Source: Microcella putealis
GTDB lineage: Bacteria > Actinomycetota > Actinomycetes > Actinomycetales > Microbacteriaceae
Assembly (NCBI RefSeq): GCF_004216575.1
Contig: NZ_SGWW01000001.1
Span: 558,001-622,000, forward strand
Length of the DNA stretch: 64,000 nucleotides
Direction of reading: 5' to 3'
Shown here: positions 43,919-52,036 of the stretch, piece by piece
Layout of the letters: each line of letters opens with the position of its first letter
Numbering within the stretch: the first letter of the stretch is position 1
Made by a program: the position numbers and the translations under genes
Notes under the pieces: model-generated
Databases searched by the model: none
Told to the model about the DNA's origin: nothing
What the model saw: only the letters and a program-made list of their open reading frames with translations

Positions 43919-46465
43919 GTGCCCGCAGACAATCTGACCCGCGTCGAGGCGAGCGAGCGCTCGTCGCTCGTCGAGACCTCGAGCTACCGCGTCGAGCTCG
44001 ACCTGACCACGGGGCCGGAGGTGTTTCGCTCGACGTCGACGGTGACGTTCACCGCGACGCCCGGCGCCTCGACGTTCATCGACGCGATCACCCGCACCGT
44101 GCACTCGGTCACCCTGAACGGCGTGGAGCTCGACCCGGCCGAGGTGGCCGACGGCATTCGCATTCAGCTGCCGAGCCTCGCCGCCGAGAACGAGCTGACC
44201 GTGGTCGCCGACCACGAGTACACGAACACGGGTGAGGGCCTGCACCGCTTTGTCGACCCGGTCGACGGCGAGGTGTACCTCTACTCGCAGTTCGAGGTGC
44301 CCGACAGCCGCCGCGTGTTCGCCGTGTTCGAGCAGCCCGACCTGAAGGCCACGTTCACCTTCACGGTGCGCGCGCCGAAGCACTGGAAAGTCGTCTCGAA
44401 CGGCGTCACCCCCGAGCCGGTCGTCGAGGGCGACAGCGCGGTGTTCGCCTTCCCTGAGACCCAGCGCATCTCGAGCTACATCACCGCCATCGTCGCCGGC
44501 CCGTACCAGAGCGTGCACTCCGAGCTCACCTCGAGCGACGGCCGCACGATCCCCCTCGGCATCTACGCTCGCGCCTCGCTGTTCGAGCATCTCGACGCCG
44601 ACTACATCTTCGACATCACCCGCAAGGGCTTTGCGTACTTCGAAGAGAAGTTCGACGTGCCATACCCCTTCGAGAAGTACGACCAGCTGTTCGTGCCCGA
44701 ATTCAACGCGGGTGCCATGGAGAACGCGGGCTGCGTGACCTTCACCGAGGTCTACGTCTTCCGCTCGAAGGTGACGGACGCGATCAAGGAGCGCCGCGTC
44801 GTCACGATCTTGCACGAGCTCGCCCACATGTGGTTCGGCGACCTCGTGACCATGAAGTGGTGGAACGACCTCTGGCTGAACGAGTCGTTCGCCGAGTGGG
44901 CCTCGACCATCGCCACCGCCGAGGCCACCGAGTGGACGGAAGCCTGGACCACCTTCCAGGCCATGGAGAAGAGCTGGGCGTACAAGCAAGACCAGCTGCC
45001 CTCGACCCACCCCATCGTCGCCGACATTCGCGACCTCGAAGACGTGCAGGTCAACTTCGACGGCATCACCTACGCCAAGGGTGGCAGCGTGCTCAAGCAG
45101 CTCGTCGCCTGGGTCGGCGAGGACGACTTCTTCGCCGGCGTCTCGAACTACTTCAAGAAGCACGCGTGGGGCAACACCGAGCTCGTCGACCTGCTGCGCG
45201 AGCTGGAGGCCACGAGCGGCCGCGAGCTCACCGACTGGAGCGCCAAGTGGCTCGAGACGGCGGGCGTCAACACGCTGCGCCCCGAACTTGAGGTCGACGA
45301 GAACGGCGTCATCACGGCGTTCTCGGTGCTGCAGAGGGCGCACCCCGACTACCCGACGATTCGCCCGCACCGCATGGCGATCGGCTTTTACGAGCTCGAC
45401 GGTGGGTCGCTCGTGCGCACCCACCGCCACGAGCTCGACGTCGACGGCGAGCACACCGAGGTCGCCGAGCTGGTCGGAAAGACCCGCCCGGCGCTGATCC
45501 TCCTGAACGACGACGACCTCGCCTATGCGAAGATCCGCCTCGACGACTCCTCGCTCGAGACGGCGATCGCGCACCTGAAAGACATTGAGAACCCGCTCGC
45601 CCGCGCGATTGTGTGGGGTGCGGCGTGGGATGCGACGCGCGACGGCGAGACGGCCGCCCGCGACTACGTGCGCCTCGTGCTGAACAACATCGCGAGCGAG
45701 ACCGAGTCGACCACGATCCGTACGACGCTGCTGCAGCTGGCGCAGGTGGCCCGCAGCTACGTCGAGCCGGCGACGCGGCACGACACCGTGGTGGAGGTCG
45801 CCGACGCGCTGTGGAGCCTCGCCGCCGAGGCCGAGCCGGGCAGCGACGCGCAGTTCCAGTTCGTGCAGTACTTCGCGAACATGGCGGCGACGCCGGCGAA
45901 CGTCGCCACGCTCGCGGGCCTGCGTGACGGCACGATCACGCTGCCGGGGCTGACGATTGACACCGACCTTGAGTGGCTGCTGATCGAGGGCCTCGCGCTC
46001 AACGGCGCGATCGGCCACAGCGAGATCGACGCGGCGCTCTCGACGGACAACACCTCGAACGGTCAGCAGGCCGCGGCCCGCGCGCGGGCGGCGCTTCCCG
46101 GCGCCGACGCGAAGCGCGCCGTGTTCGACCAGCTCGTCGGCGACGACACGGTGCCGAACGCGATCGTGCGCATGACGACGATGGGCTGGCAGCACGCCAA
46201 CGGCCCGACTGGCTTTGCCGAGCTCGTCGACGCATACTTCGACGCGATCGTGCCGATCTGGGAGTCGCGCACCTACAAGATCGCCGAGTACCTGATCCTC
46301 GGCCTGTACCCGGCCGCGCTCGCGAACGAGAACCTCATCGTGAAGACGCGCGCGTGGCTCGAGGCGAACGCCGAGCAGCCCGCGGCCCTGCGCCGCATGG
46401 TCAGCGAGAACCTGGCCGGCGTCGAGCGGGCCGTTCAGGCGCAGCGTCGCGACGCGCGCGCGTAA
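43919..46465 (+). CDS. pepN: Aminopeptidase N (M1 family)
   Basis: An 848-residue zinc aminopeptidase that trims N-terminal residues from peptides. The exopeptidase motif GAMEN is at 265-269. The zinc motif HELAH is at 299-303, with Glu322 in NESFAEW. The C-terminal ERAP1-like helical domain completes the normal actinobacterial length. Translation starts at GTG, 8 nt after GAAGGAGG. It lies 64 bp after amylosucrase and may be transcribed with it or alone. A terminator follows. Confidence 0.96.
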   Translation: MPADNLTRVEASERSSLVETSSYRVELDLTTGPEVFRSTSTVTFTATPGASTFIDAITRTVHSVTLNGVELDPAEVADGIRIQLPSLAAENELTVVADHEYTNTGEGLHRFVDPVDGEVYLYSQFEVPDSRRVFAVFEQPDLKATFTFTVRAPKHWKVVSNGVTPEPVVEGDSAVFAFPETQRISSYITAIVAGPYQSVHSELTSSDGRTIPLGIYARASLFEHLDADYIFDITRKGFAYFEEKFDVPYPFEKYDQLFVPEFNAGAMENAGCVTFTEVYVFRSKVTDAIKERRVVTILHELAHMWFGDLVTMKWWNDLWLNESFAEWASTIATAEATEWTEAWTTFQAMEKSWAYKQDQLPSTHPIVADIRDLEDVQVNFDGITYAKGGSVLKQLVAWVGEDDFFAGVSNYFKKHAWGNTELVDLLRELEATSGRELTDWSAKWLETAGVNTLRPELEVDENGVITAFSVLQRAHPDYPTIRPHRMAIGFYELDGGSLVRTHRHELDVDGEHTEVAELVGKTRPALILLNDDDLAYAKIRLDDSSLETAIAHLKDIENPLARAIVWGAAWDATRDGETAARDYVRLVLNNIASETESTTIRTTLLQLAQVARSYVEPATRHDTVVEVADALWSLAAEAEPGSDAQFQFVQYFANMAATPANVATLAGLRDGTITLPGLTIDTDLEWLLIEGLALNGAIGHSEIDAALSTDNTSNGQQAAARARAALPGADAKRAVFDQLVGDDTVPNAIVRMTTMGWQHANGPTGFAELVDAYFDAIVPIWESRTYKIAEYLILGLYPAALANENLIVKTRAWLEANAEQPAALRRMVSENLAGVERAVQAQRRDARA

Positions 46466-46490
46466 CCCGCGCCGAGCATCCGCTCACGAT

Positions 46491-46532
46491 CTCAGCCCCG
46501 CGCACTCCCCCATCGGGATGCGCGGGGCTGAG
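46491..46532 (+). terminator. Terminator after pepN
   Basis: A perfect 14-bp stem CTCAGCCCCGCGCA (46491-46504) / TGCGCGGGGCTGAG (46519-46532) with a 14-nt loop. Confidence 0.82.
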
Positions 46533-46598
46533 TCGCGTCTGCGCTGACCGCCGGCCGCCTGATCCGAACGCAGAGACCCCGTCGCTAGGCTTGCCGCA

Positions 46599-47609
46599 AT
46601 GGACGGTTTCAGTTGGGCAGGGCTCTGGGAGAGCATCGTCACGTTCGTGCAGACGAACGAGGCCGTGTTCCGCATCGCCGGAGTCATCGTCGGCGCGGTC
46701 ATCCTGCGCTGGGTGCTGCTGATCTCGATTCGCCGCGTGGTCGATCGCGTGGTCTCAGGGGTCAAGAAGGCGCAGGCGGTCGAGCACACGGTCGAGCTCA
46801 GCGCGTCGCCACTGCACGCCGTTCGTGTGGTGCAGCGCACACGCACGATGGGCAGCGTCTTGCGCAACATCGTCACCTGGTCGATCGTTGCCGTCGCGAT
46901 CGTGCTGATCCTCAGCGAGCTGAACTTCTCGGTCACGGCGCTCATCGCGTCGGCCGGCGTGCTCGGCGCCGCCCTCGGCTTCGGCGCGCAGAGCCTCGTC
47001 AAAGACATGCTGAACGGCCTGTTCATGGTCTTCGAAGACCAGCTCGGCGTCGGCGACATCGTCTCGCTGCAGTCGACGCAGGGGCCGGTCGACGGCGTCG
47101 TCGAGTCGGTCGGCGTGCGCGTCACCCAGGTGCGCGACGTCGGCGGCACCCTGTGGTTCGTTCGCAACGGCGAAATCGTGACCGTCGGCAACAAGTCGCA
47201 GGGCTGGGCGCGCGTCATCATCGATCTTCCGGCCCCGTACACGAGCGACGTCGAGGCGGTCGAGCGCACCATGCTCGAGACCGCGCAGCGCCTCGCCGAC
47301 GACCCCAAGTGGCGCCGCAAGGTGCTCGAAAAGCCCGAGATCTGGGGCATCGAGTCGATCTCGGCCGAGGCGCTCGTCATTCGCCTCGTCATGAAGGTGC
47401 GCGGCCCCGAACAGTTCGAGATCGCCCGCGAGCTGCGCCTGCGCCTGAAGCTCGCCCTCGACGAGCTCGGTGTGGCGTTGCCCGCGCTCAACCGCGTCGT
47501 CATGGATGGTCTCGACCGTGCCGGCAAGGCGACCGAGCAGAAGCCGAGCACCCGCGGCGGTGCGCCGAAGACGAAGCAGCTGCCCGTCGAATCCGAGAAG
47601 GACGCCTAG
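46599..47609 (+). CDS. MscS family mechanosensitive channel
   Basis: 336 residues. Two or three membrane helices end in the pore-lining helix GVLGAALGFGAQSLVKDMLNGLFMVFEDQ, the MscS signature. The beta domain (VGDIVSLQ, TLWFVRNGEI) and a cytoplasmic alpha/beta domain follow. The C-terminal tail is Lys/Thr-rich. It releases osmolytes under hypo-osmotic shock. Its TAG stop is immediately followed by the GTG of the hemoglobin gene. Confidence 0.93.
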   Translation: MDGFSWAGLWESIVTFVQTNEAVFRIAGVIVGAVILRWVLLISIRRVVDRVVSGVKKAQAVEHTVELSASPLHAVRVVQRTRTMGSVLRNIVTWSIVAVAIVLILSELNFSVTALIASAGVLGAALGFGAQSLVKDMLNGLFMVFEDQLGVGDIVSLQSTQGPVDGVVESVGVRVTQVRDVGGTLWFVRNGEIVTVGNKSQGWARVIIDLPAPYTSDVEAVERTMLETAQRLADDPKWRRKVLEKPEIWGIESISAEALVIRLVMKVRGPEQFEIARELRLRLKLALDELGVALPALNRVVMDGLDRAGKATEQKPSTRGGAPKTKQLPVESEKDA

Positions 47610-48023
47610 GTGGCCGACATCACGCTCGGCCCCACCGGCGGCCCCAGCGACAGCTTCTTCACGCAGATCGGCGGGCACGCGACCTTTGAACGCCTCGTGC
47701 GTCGCTTCTACGAGGGCATCGAGCACGACGAGGTGCTGCGCCCCATGTACCCCGACGACGACATGGACGGCGCGGTGTGGCGACTGACGGCCTTCCTCGA
47801 GCAGTACTGGGGTGGCCCGAGCACGTACAGCGAGCAGCGCGGCCACCCGCGCCTGCGCATGCGGCACATGCCCTTCAAGGTCAACCCGGATGCGCGCGAC
47901 CGCTGGCTCACACACATGCGCGCGGCGCTCGACGAACTCGCGCTGCCGCCGATGCACGAGGAGGCCCTGTGGGACTACCTGCAACGCGCCGCCTACGCCA
48001 TGGTCAACACCTTCGAGGAGTAA
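47610..48023 (+). CDS. glbO: Group II truncated hemoglobin
   Basis: A 137-residue heme protein with a 2-on-2 globin fold. Tyr34 is the B10 position (RRFYEGI), His86 is the proximal F8 ligand (RMRHMPFKV), and Trp99 is the G8 tryptophan of group II (RDRWLTHM). M. tuberculosis GlbO binds oxygen and interacts with membranes. The GTG start directly abuts the mscS-type stop, so translation is coupled. Confidence 0.95.
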   Translation: MADITLGPTGGPSDSFFTQIGGHATFERLVRRFYEGIEHDEVLRPMYPDDDMDGAVWRLTAFLEQYWGGPSTYSEQRGHPRLRMRHMPFKVNPDARDRWLTHMRAALDELALPPMHEEALWDYLQRAAYAMVNTFEE

Positions 48024-48027
48024 CGCG

Positions 48028-48624
48028 ATGACACGACCGACGCAGGCCGGCTGGTACCCCGACCCGAACGGCGAGGCCGCTGAGCGCTGGTGGGACGGGG
48101 AAGAGTGGTCGGAGAAGACCCGCCACCGCTACACGGCGCCGGCCTACGAACCCCAGCCCGCCCCGGCGGGAACCTCGCCGACGACCATCTGGATCTGGCT
48201 GCTGGCTCTCGCGCCGCTGATCAGCATCTGGTCGGCGCTCACGCTCGACGTGGAGGCCCTGCTGGCCCAGACACTCGCCGCCGTCGAGGTCGACCCAGAC
48301 GGCACGGTCACCGGCCGGGCACCGGTCACGGCGCCCGCGGCAAACGCCCTCGGCCTCGTGGGCTGGATCGCCGGCATCGGCATCGCCCTGCTCGACTGGC
48401 GGGCCCTGCGCGCGCGCCAGATCGACCGCCCGTTTCACTGGGCCTGGGCGATTCTCTGGAGCCTCGTCTACGTGATCGGCCGCTCGATCGTGGCGCGCCG
48501 CCGCACCGGCACGGGTCTCGCCCCGATGTGGGCGACGATCGCCCTGCAGGCCCTGCTCGTCATTATCATCTTCTCGATCTCGGTGCAGATCGTGAACGCG
48601 ACACTGTCGGCTGTTCCGCTCTAG
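48028..48624 (+). CDS. DUF2510 membrane protein
   Basis: 198 residues. The N-terminal DUF2510 module (about 7-37, [21 protein letters not shown]) is a Trp-rich cytoplasmic domain common in actinobacteria. About four membrane helices follow from residue 55 to the end. It starts 4 bp after the globin stop, so mscS, glbO and this gene form one operon. Function unknown. Confidence 0.87.
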   Translation: MTRPTQAGWYPDPNGEAAERWWDGEEWSEKTRHRYTAPAYEPQPAPAGTSPTTIWIWLLALAPLISIWSALTLDVEALLAQTLAAVEVDPDGTVTGRAPVTAPAANALGLVGWIAGIGIALLDWRALRARQIDRPFHWAWAILWSLVYVIGRSIVARRRTGTGLAPMWATIALQALLVIIIFSISVQIVNATLSAVPL

Positions 48625-48637
48625 CGGGGGCTGACCC

Positions 48638-48657
48638 GGCCGAGCGGCCGCTCGGCC
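48638..48657. terminator. Palindromic bidirectional terminator
   Basis: GGCCGAGCGGCCGCTCGGCC is a perfect 20-bp palindrome between convergent stops at 48624 and 48671. Confidence 0.6.
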
Positions 48658-48670
48658 CCGCGGCCGCTCG

Positions 48671-49528
48671 CTAGCTGATCAGCGTCGCGAGCTGCGCACG
48701 AAGATCGCGCGGGCGGCGGCCCAGCAGTCGCTCGAGGTCTGCGCTCACGGCAGCGAGCTCGCCGGCGCGGGTGTTGGCGTCGAGCCCCACAATGAAGCTG
48801 GCGGTGGCGTCGTCGAGGCCGGCAGAAGTCAGCTGCGCGCGCTGCTCCTCCGGGTCGAGCGCGTCGTACACGACCTCGCGGCCGAGTAGCTCGCTGAGCG
48901 CGCTCGCCAGCTCGAGGTGGTTCCACGCTTCGGGGCCCGTCAGCTCGTACGTCTGGCCCGCATGATCGTCGTCGAGCAGAGCAACGGCGGCCGCCTCGGC
49001 GTACTCGTCGCGGGTGGCACTCGCGATGCGCCCCTCGCCGGCGCCCGAGGCCACGACGCCCGTCTCGGCGGCGGTCGCGACGTCGGCGGCAAAGTTCTCG
49101 ATGTACCAGTTGTTGCGGAGAACGGTCACCGCGAGGGAACTGGCAGCGAGCATCCGCTCGGTTTCGGCGTGCTCAGGAGCGAGCAGGTGCTGCGAGTCGA
49201 GCGCGTTAACGATCGACGTGTAGACGAGGCGCTGGGCGCCAACGCGCTCGGCTGCGGCAATGACCGCGGCGTGCTGGGCGACGCGCTGGCCGATCTCACT
49301 GCCCGAGACAAGTAACACGACGCGGCTGCCGGCGAGGGCGGCGTCGATCGATGCTGCGTCGGCGTAGTCGACGGCGCGGACGTCGACGCCGCGCTCGCGC
49401 AGCCCGTCGAGGGTCTCAACGGCGCGGCCCGCGGCAATCAGCTCGCTCGGCGCGACACCGCGGGCGAGCAGGTGATCGATGGCGGCGCGGCCGAGGTGGC
49501 CGGTGGCTCCGAGAACGGCAATTGACAC
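48671..49528 (-). CDS. NAD(P)H-binding atypical SDR, QorB-like
   Basis: 285 residues. The Rossmann loop is GATGHLGRAA (7-16). VLRNNWYIENF near the middle and TRDEYAEAAAVAL are typical of the NmrA/QorB (YtfG) group of quinone reductases and redox sensors. It has no classical Tyr-xxx-Lys pair. It may reduce quinones or sense NADPH. GAAGGAG precedes the GTG start. It lies 62 bp downstream of the leucine-type operon on the same strand. Confidence 0.85.
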   Translation of the reverse strand: MSIAVLGATGHLGRAAIDHLLARGVAPSELIAAGRAVETLDGLRERGVDVRAVDYADAASIDAALAGSRVVLLVSGSEIGQRVAQHAAVIAAAERVGAQRLVYTSIVNALDSQHLLAPEHAETERMLAASSLAVTVLRNNWYIENFAADVATAAETGVVASGAGEGRIASATRDEYAEAAAVALLDDDHAGQTYELTGPEAWNHLELASALSELLGREVVYDALDPEEQRAQLTSAGLDDATASFIVGLDANTRAGELAAVSADLERLLGRRPRDLRAQLATLIS

Positions 49529-49590
49529 GGGAACTCCTTCGCGTGGGGGCGGGACGTCGACAGCAACCCGCCGCCGACCCCGCGCATTCC

Positions 49591-50412
49591 TCAGTCGGAG
49601 GAACGGTGCCGCGCCAGCACCGAGCGGGCGTGGCGCAGCACGGGCTCATCGACCATCTGGCCCTCGAAGCGAAAGACGCCCCGCTCCCCCACCGAGGCGG
49701 CGAGCACACGCTTCGCCCACTCGCGTTGCTCGGGGCTCGGTGCGTAGGCGCGCCGGATCGCGTCGACCTGGCTCGGGTGGATGCACGCGGTCGCGACGAA
49801 TCCGAGGGCTGCGGCATCCGCCGCCTCCTCCACAAGACCCGCCTCGTCGGCGATGTCGAGGTGCACGGCGTCGATCGTCGCCTTTCCGCGGGCGGCGGCG
49901 GCGAGGTGAACGCTGGCGCGCGCGTGCTGGACGACCGCGCGGTAATGGCCTCGCGCATCCCGGCTGGCGGTGCCGCCCATCGATGCGACGAGGTCTTCCG
50001 CTCCCCACATGAGGGCAACGACGCCGTCGACGGCGGCGAGCTCGCCCGCGGCGACAATGCCCGCGGCCGTCTCGCAGAGTGCGATGACGGAGTAGCCGCG
50101 AGTGACGAGCTCGGCGAGCGCCGAGGCGTCCTCCGCCTTCGCGACCATCACCGTGCGGTACTCGGTGCCGCCGAGCGCCTCGAGGTCGGCCTCGGCGTCG
50201 ACCGTTCCCAGCGGATTGATGCGCACGATCGTCGTGGCGGGATCGAGGCGGGAGGCGGCGAGCGCCTCGCGCGCCGAATCCTTTGAATCGGGAGCGACCG
50301 CATCCTCACAATCGAGAATGACGGCGTCGGCGCGCTCGGCCGCCTTCGCGTAGCGCTCGGGCCGATCGGCCGGGCAGAACAGCAGCGCGGGCCCCATCGC
50401 GAAGGCGGTCAC
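49591..50412 (-). CDS. CitE-like beta-hydroxyacyl-CoA lyase
   Basis: 273 residues of the HpcH/HpaI-CitE family. It has the TIM-barrel start ALLFCPADRPERYAKA, the metal-binding DCEDAVAPDSK, the substrate Arg in VRINPLG, and GAEDLVASMGG. The GTG start overlaps the MaoC stop by 4 bp. Its place at the end of the accD1-accA1-fadE-maoC operon matches M. tuberculosis Rv2498c. That enzyme is described as cleaving citramalyl-CoA and a 3-hydroxy-3-methylglutaryl-CoA isomer in itaconate and leucine breakdown. The same role is inferred here. Confidence 0.9.
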   Translation of the reverse strand: MTAFAMGPALLFCPADRPERYAKAAERADAVILDCEDAVAPDSKDSAREALAASRLDPATTIVRINPLGTVDAEADLEALGGTEYRTVMVAKAEDASALAELVTRGYSVIALCETAAGIVAAGELAAVDGVVALMWGAEDLVASMGGTASRDARGHYRAVVQHARASVHLAAAARGKATIDAVHLDIADEAGLVEEAADAAALGFVATACIHPSQVDAIRRAYAPSPEQREWAKRVLAASVGERGVFRFEGQMVDEPVLRHARSVLARHRSSD

Positions 50413-50888
50413 CGTGCGGCACCCTCCTGCCAGATGAGAACGGCGCGGCGGGCGACGCCGACGATGTCGCCGTGCTCGTTGCGGCCGGTGTGTTCGAGCG
50501 TGACGATGCCCTGGCCGGGCCGCGACTCTGACAGGCGCTTCTCGACGACGAGCGTCTCGCTGTAGAGCGTGTCGCCGTGGTGCAGCGGATGCGGGAAGCG
50601 CACGTCGGTGAGGCCAAGGTTCGCGACGATCGTGCCCTGCGTGAGCTGCTGCACCGAGGCGCCGACCATGACGGCGAGCGTCATCATCGAGTTCACGAGC
50701 CGCTCGCCGAAGGGCTGCGTGGCCGACCACGCCGCGTCGAGGTGCAGCGCCTGCGGGTTCATGGTGAGGGTCGAGAAGAGCACGTTGTCGGCCTCGGTCA
50801 TGGTGCGGCCCGGCGCGTGCGCGTAGACAGTGCCCACCTCGAACTCGTCGAACCATAGGCCGCGCTGCTCGACGCGGCGGCCGCTCAT
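50409..50888 (-). CDS. MaoC-like (R)-specific enoyl-CoA hydratase
   Basis: 159 residues with a hot-dog fold. FEVGTVYAHAPGRTMTEADNVLFSTLTMNPQ (read as the hydratase-2 region) contains the Asp and His positions of the MaoC active site, with DVRFPHPLHHGDTL downstream. It overlaps both neighbours by 4 bp. The equivalent Rv2499c is proposed to hydrate the unsaturated CoA intermediate before the CitE-like lyase. Confidence 0.9.
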   Translation of the reverse strand: MSGRRVEQRGLWFDEFEVGTVYAHAPGRTMTEADNVLFSTLTMNPQALHLDAAWSATQPFGERLVNSMMTLAVMVGASVQQLTQGTIVANLGLTDVRFPHPLHHGDTLYSETLVVEKRLSESRPGQGIVTLEHTGRNEHGDIVGVARRAVLIWQEGAAR

Positions 50889-52036
50889 GCGCTGAGCCCC
50901 AGGGTTCGTGCAATGACCATCAGCTGCACCTCCGTCGTGCCCTCGCCGACCTCGAGCACCTTCGAGTCACGGTAGTGCCGAGCGACGGGGTTCTCGTTCA
51001 TGAAGCCGTAGCCGCCGAAGATGTGGCTCGCGTCGCGGGCGTTCGCCATGGCGGCCTCACTCGAGATGAGCTTCGCCATCGCCGCCTCGGCCTTGAACGG
51101 CTTGCCGGCCACGATGCGGTGCGCGGCGTCGTAGGTGGCGAGGCGGGCGGAGTGCACGCGCGACTGCATGCGGGCGATCATGAACGCCACGTGCTGGTTC
51201 TCGCCGATCGCACGGCCGAAGACCACGCGCTCTTTCGCGTAGCGCAGCGCCTCCTCGAGGCAGCCCTGGGCCGCTCCGGTCGCGAGGGCGGCGAAGGCGA
51301 CGCGACCCTCGTCGAGGTACTCGAGGAAGTTTGCATACCCGCGCCCGCGCTCCCCCAGCAGGTTCGCCTCAGGCACGCGCACGTCGTCGAAGGTCAGCGG
51401 GTGGGTGTCGCTCGTGTGCCAGCCGACCTTGTCGTAGGCGGGGTGCACCGTGAAGCCGGGGGTGCCCGACGGCACGATGATCGCCGACAGCTCGGGGGTG
51501 CCGTTCTCTTTGCGGCCCGTGACGGCGGTGACGGTGACAAGGCTCGTGATCTCGCTGCCCGAGTTGGTGATGAACTGCTTCGACCCGTTGATGACCCACT
51601 CGCCATCGACCACCTCGGCGGTCGTCTGGGTTGCGCGGGCGTCCGAGCCCGCCCCCGCCTCGGTGAGACCGAAGCCCGCGAGCGCCCGCCCGCGGGCGAG
51701 GTCGGGCAGCCACTGCTGTTTCTGCTCTTCGGTGCCCTGGCGGAAGATCGGCATCGCCCCGAGGCCGACGCCCGCCTCGAGCGTCACGGCGATCGACTGG
51801 TCGACCCGGGCGAGCTGCTCGACCGCGAGGCACAGGTCGACGTAGGTCTTGCCCTGCCCGCCGTACTCGACCGGGAACGGCAGCCCGAACAGCCCCATGT
51901 CGCCCATCTGCCGGATGATGTCGTACGGCAGCTCGCGCTTCGTGTCGTACTCGTACGCGGCCGGCGCGACGACGGTGTCGGCGAACTCGCGCACCTCGTC
52001 GCTGAGGCGCTGCTGTTCGGGGGTCAGGTCGATCAT
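50885..52036 (-). CDS. Acyl-CoA dehydrogenase (FadE19-like)
   Basis: 383 residues of the FAD acyl-CoA dehydrogenase family, oxidising an acyl-CoA to the 2-enoyl-CoA. Signatures are FGLTEAGAGSDARATQT, FVVFGRAIGENQ-type KERVVFGRAIGENQ, and the C-terminal VGEGTTEVQ. Glu365 is at the canonical catalytic position. Human isovaleryl-CoA dehydrogenase has Gly there, so a strict isovaleryl assignment is not supported. It is the third gene of the operon, with 4-bp overlaps on both sides. Confidence 0.93.
   Translation of the reverse strand: MIDLTPEQQRLSDEVREFADTVVAPAAYEYDTKRELPYDIIRQMGDMGLFGLPFPVEYGGQGKTYVDLCLAVEQLARVDQSIAVTLEAGVGLGAMPIFRQGTEEQKQQWLPDLARGRALAGFGLTEAGAGSDARATQTTAEVVDGEWVINGSKQFITNSGSEITSLVTVTAVTGRKENGTPELSAIIVPSGTPGFTVHPAYDKVGWHTSDTHPLTFDDVRVPEANLLGERGRGYANFLEYLDEGRVAFAALATGAAQGCLEEALRYAKERVVFGRAIGENQHVAFMIARMQSRVHSARLATYDAAHRIVAGKPFKAEAAMAKLISSEAAMANARDASHIFGGYGFMNENPVARHYRDSKVLEVGEGTTEVQLMVIARTLGLSA

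Noticed and set aside
43757..46195. A long minus-strand frame opposite pepN
   Set aside because: It has low-complexity Arg/Val/His composition and lies over an aminopeptidase with complete catalytic motifs.
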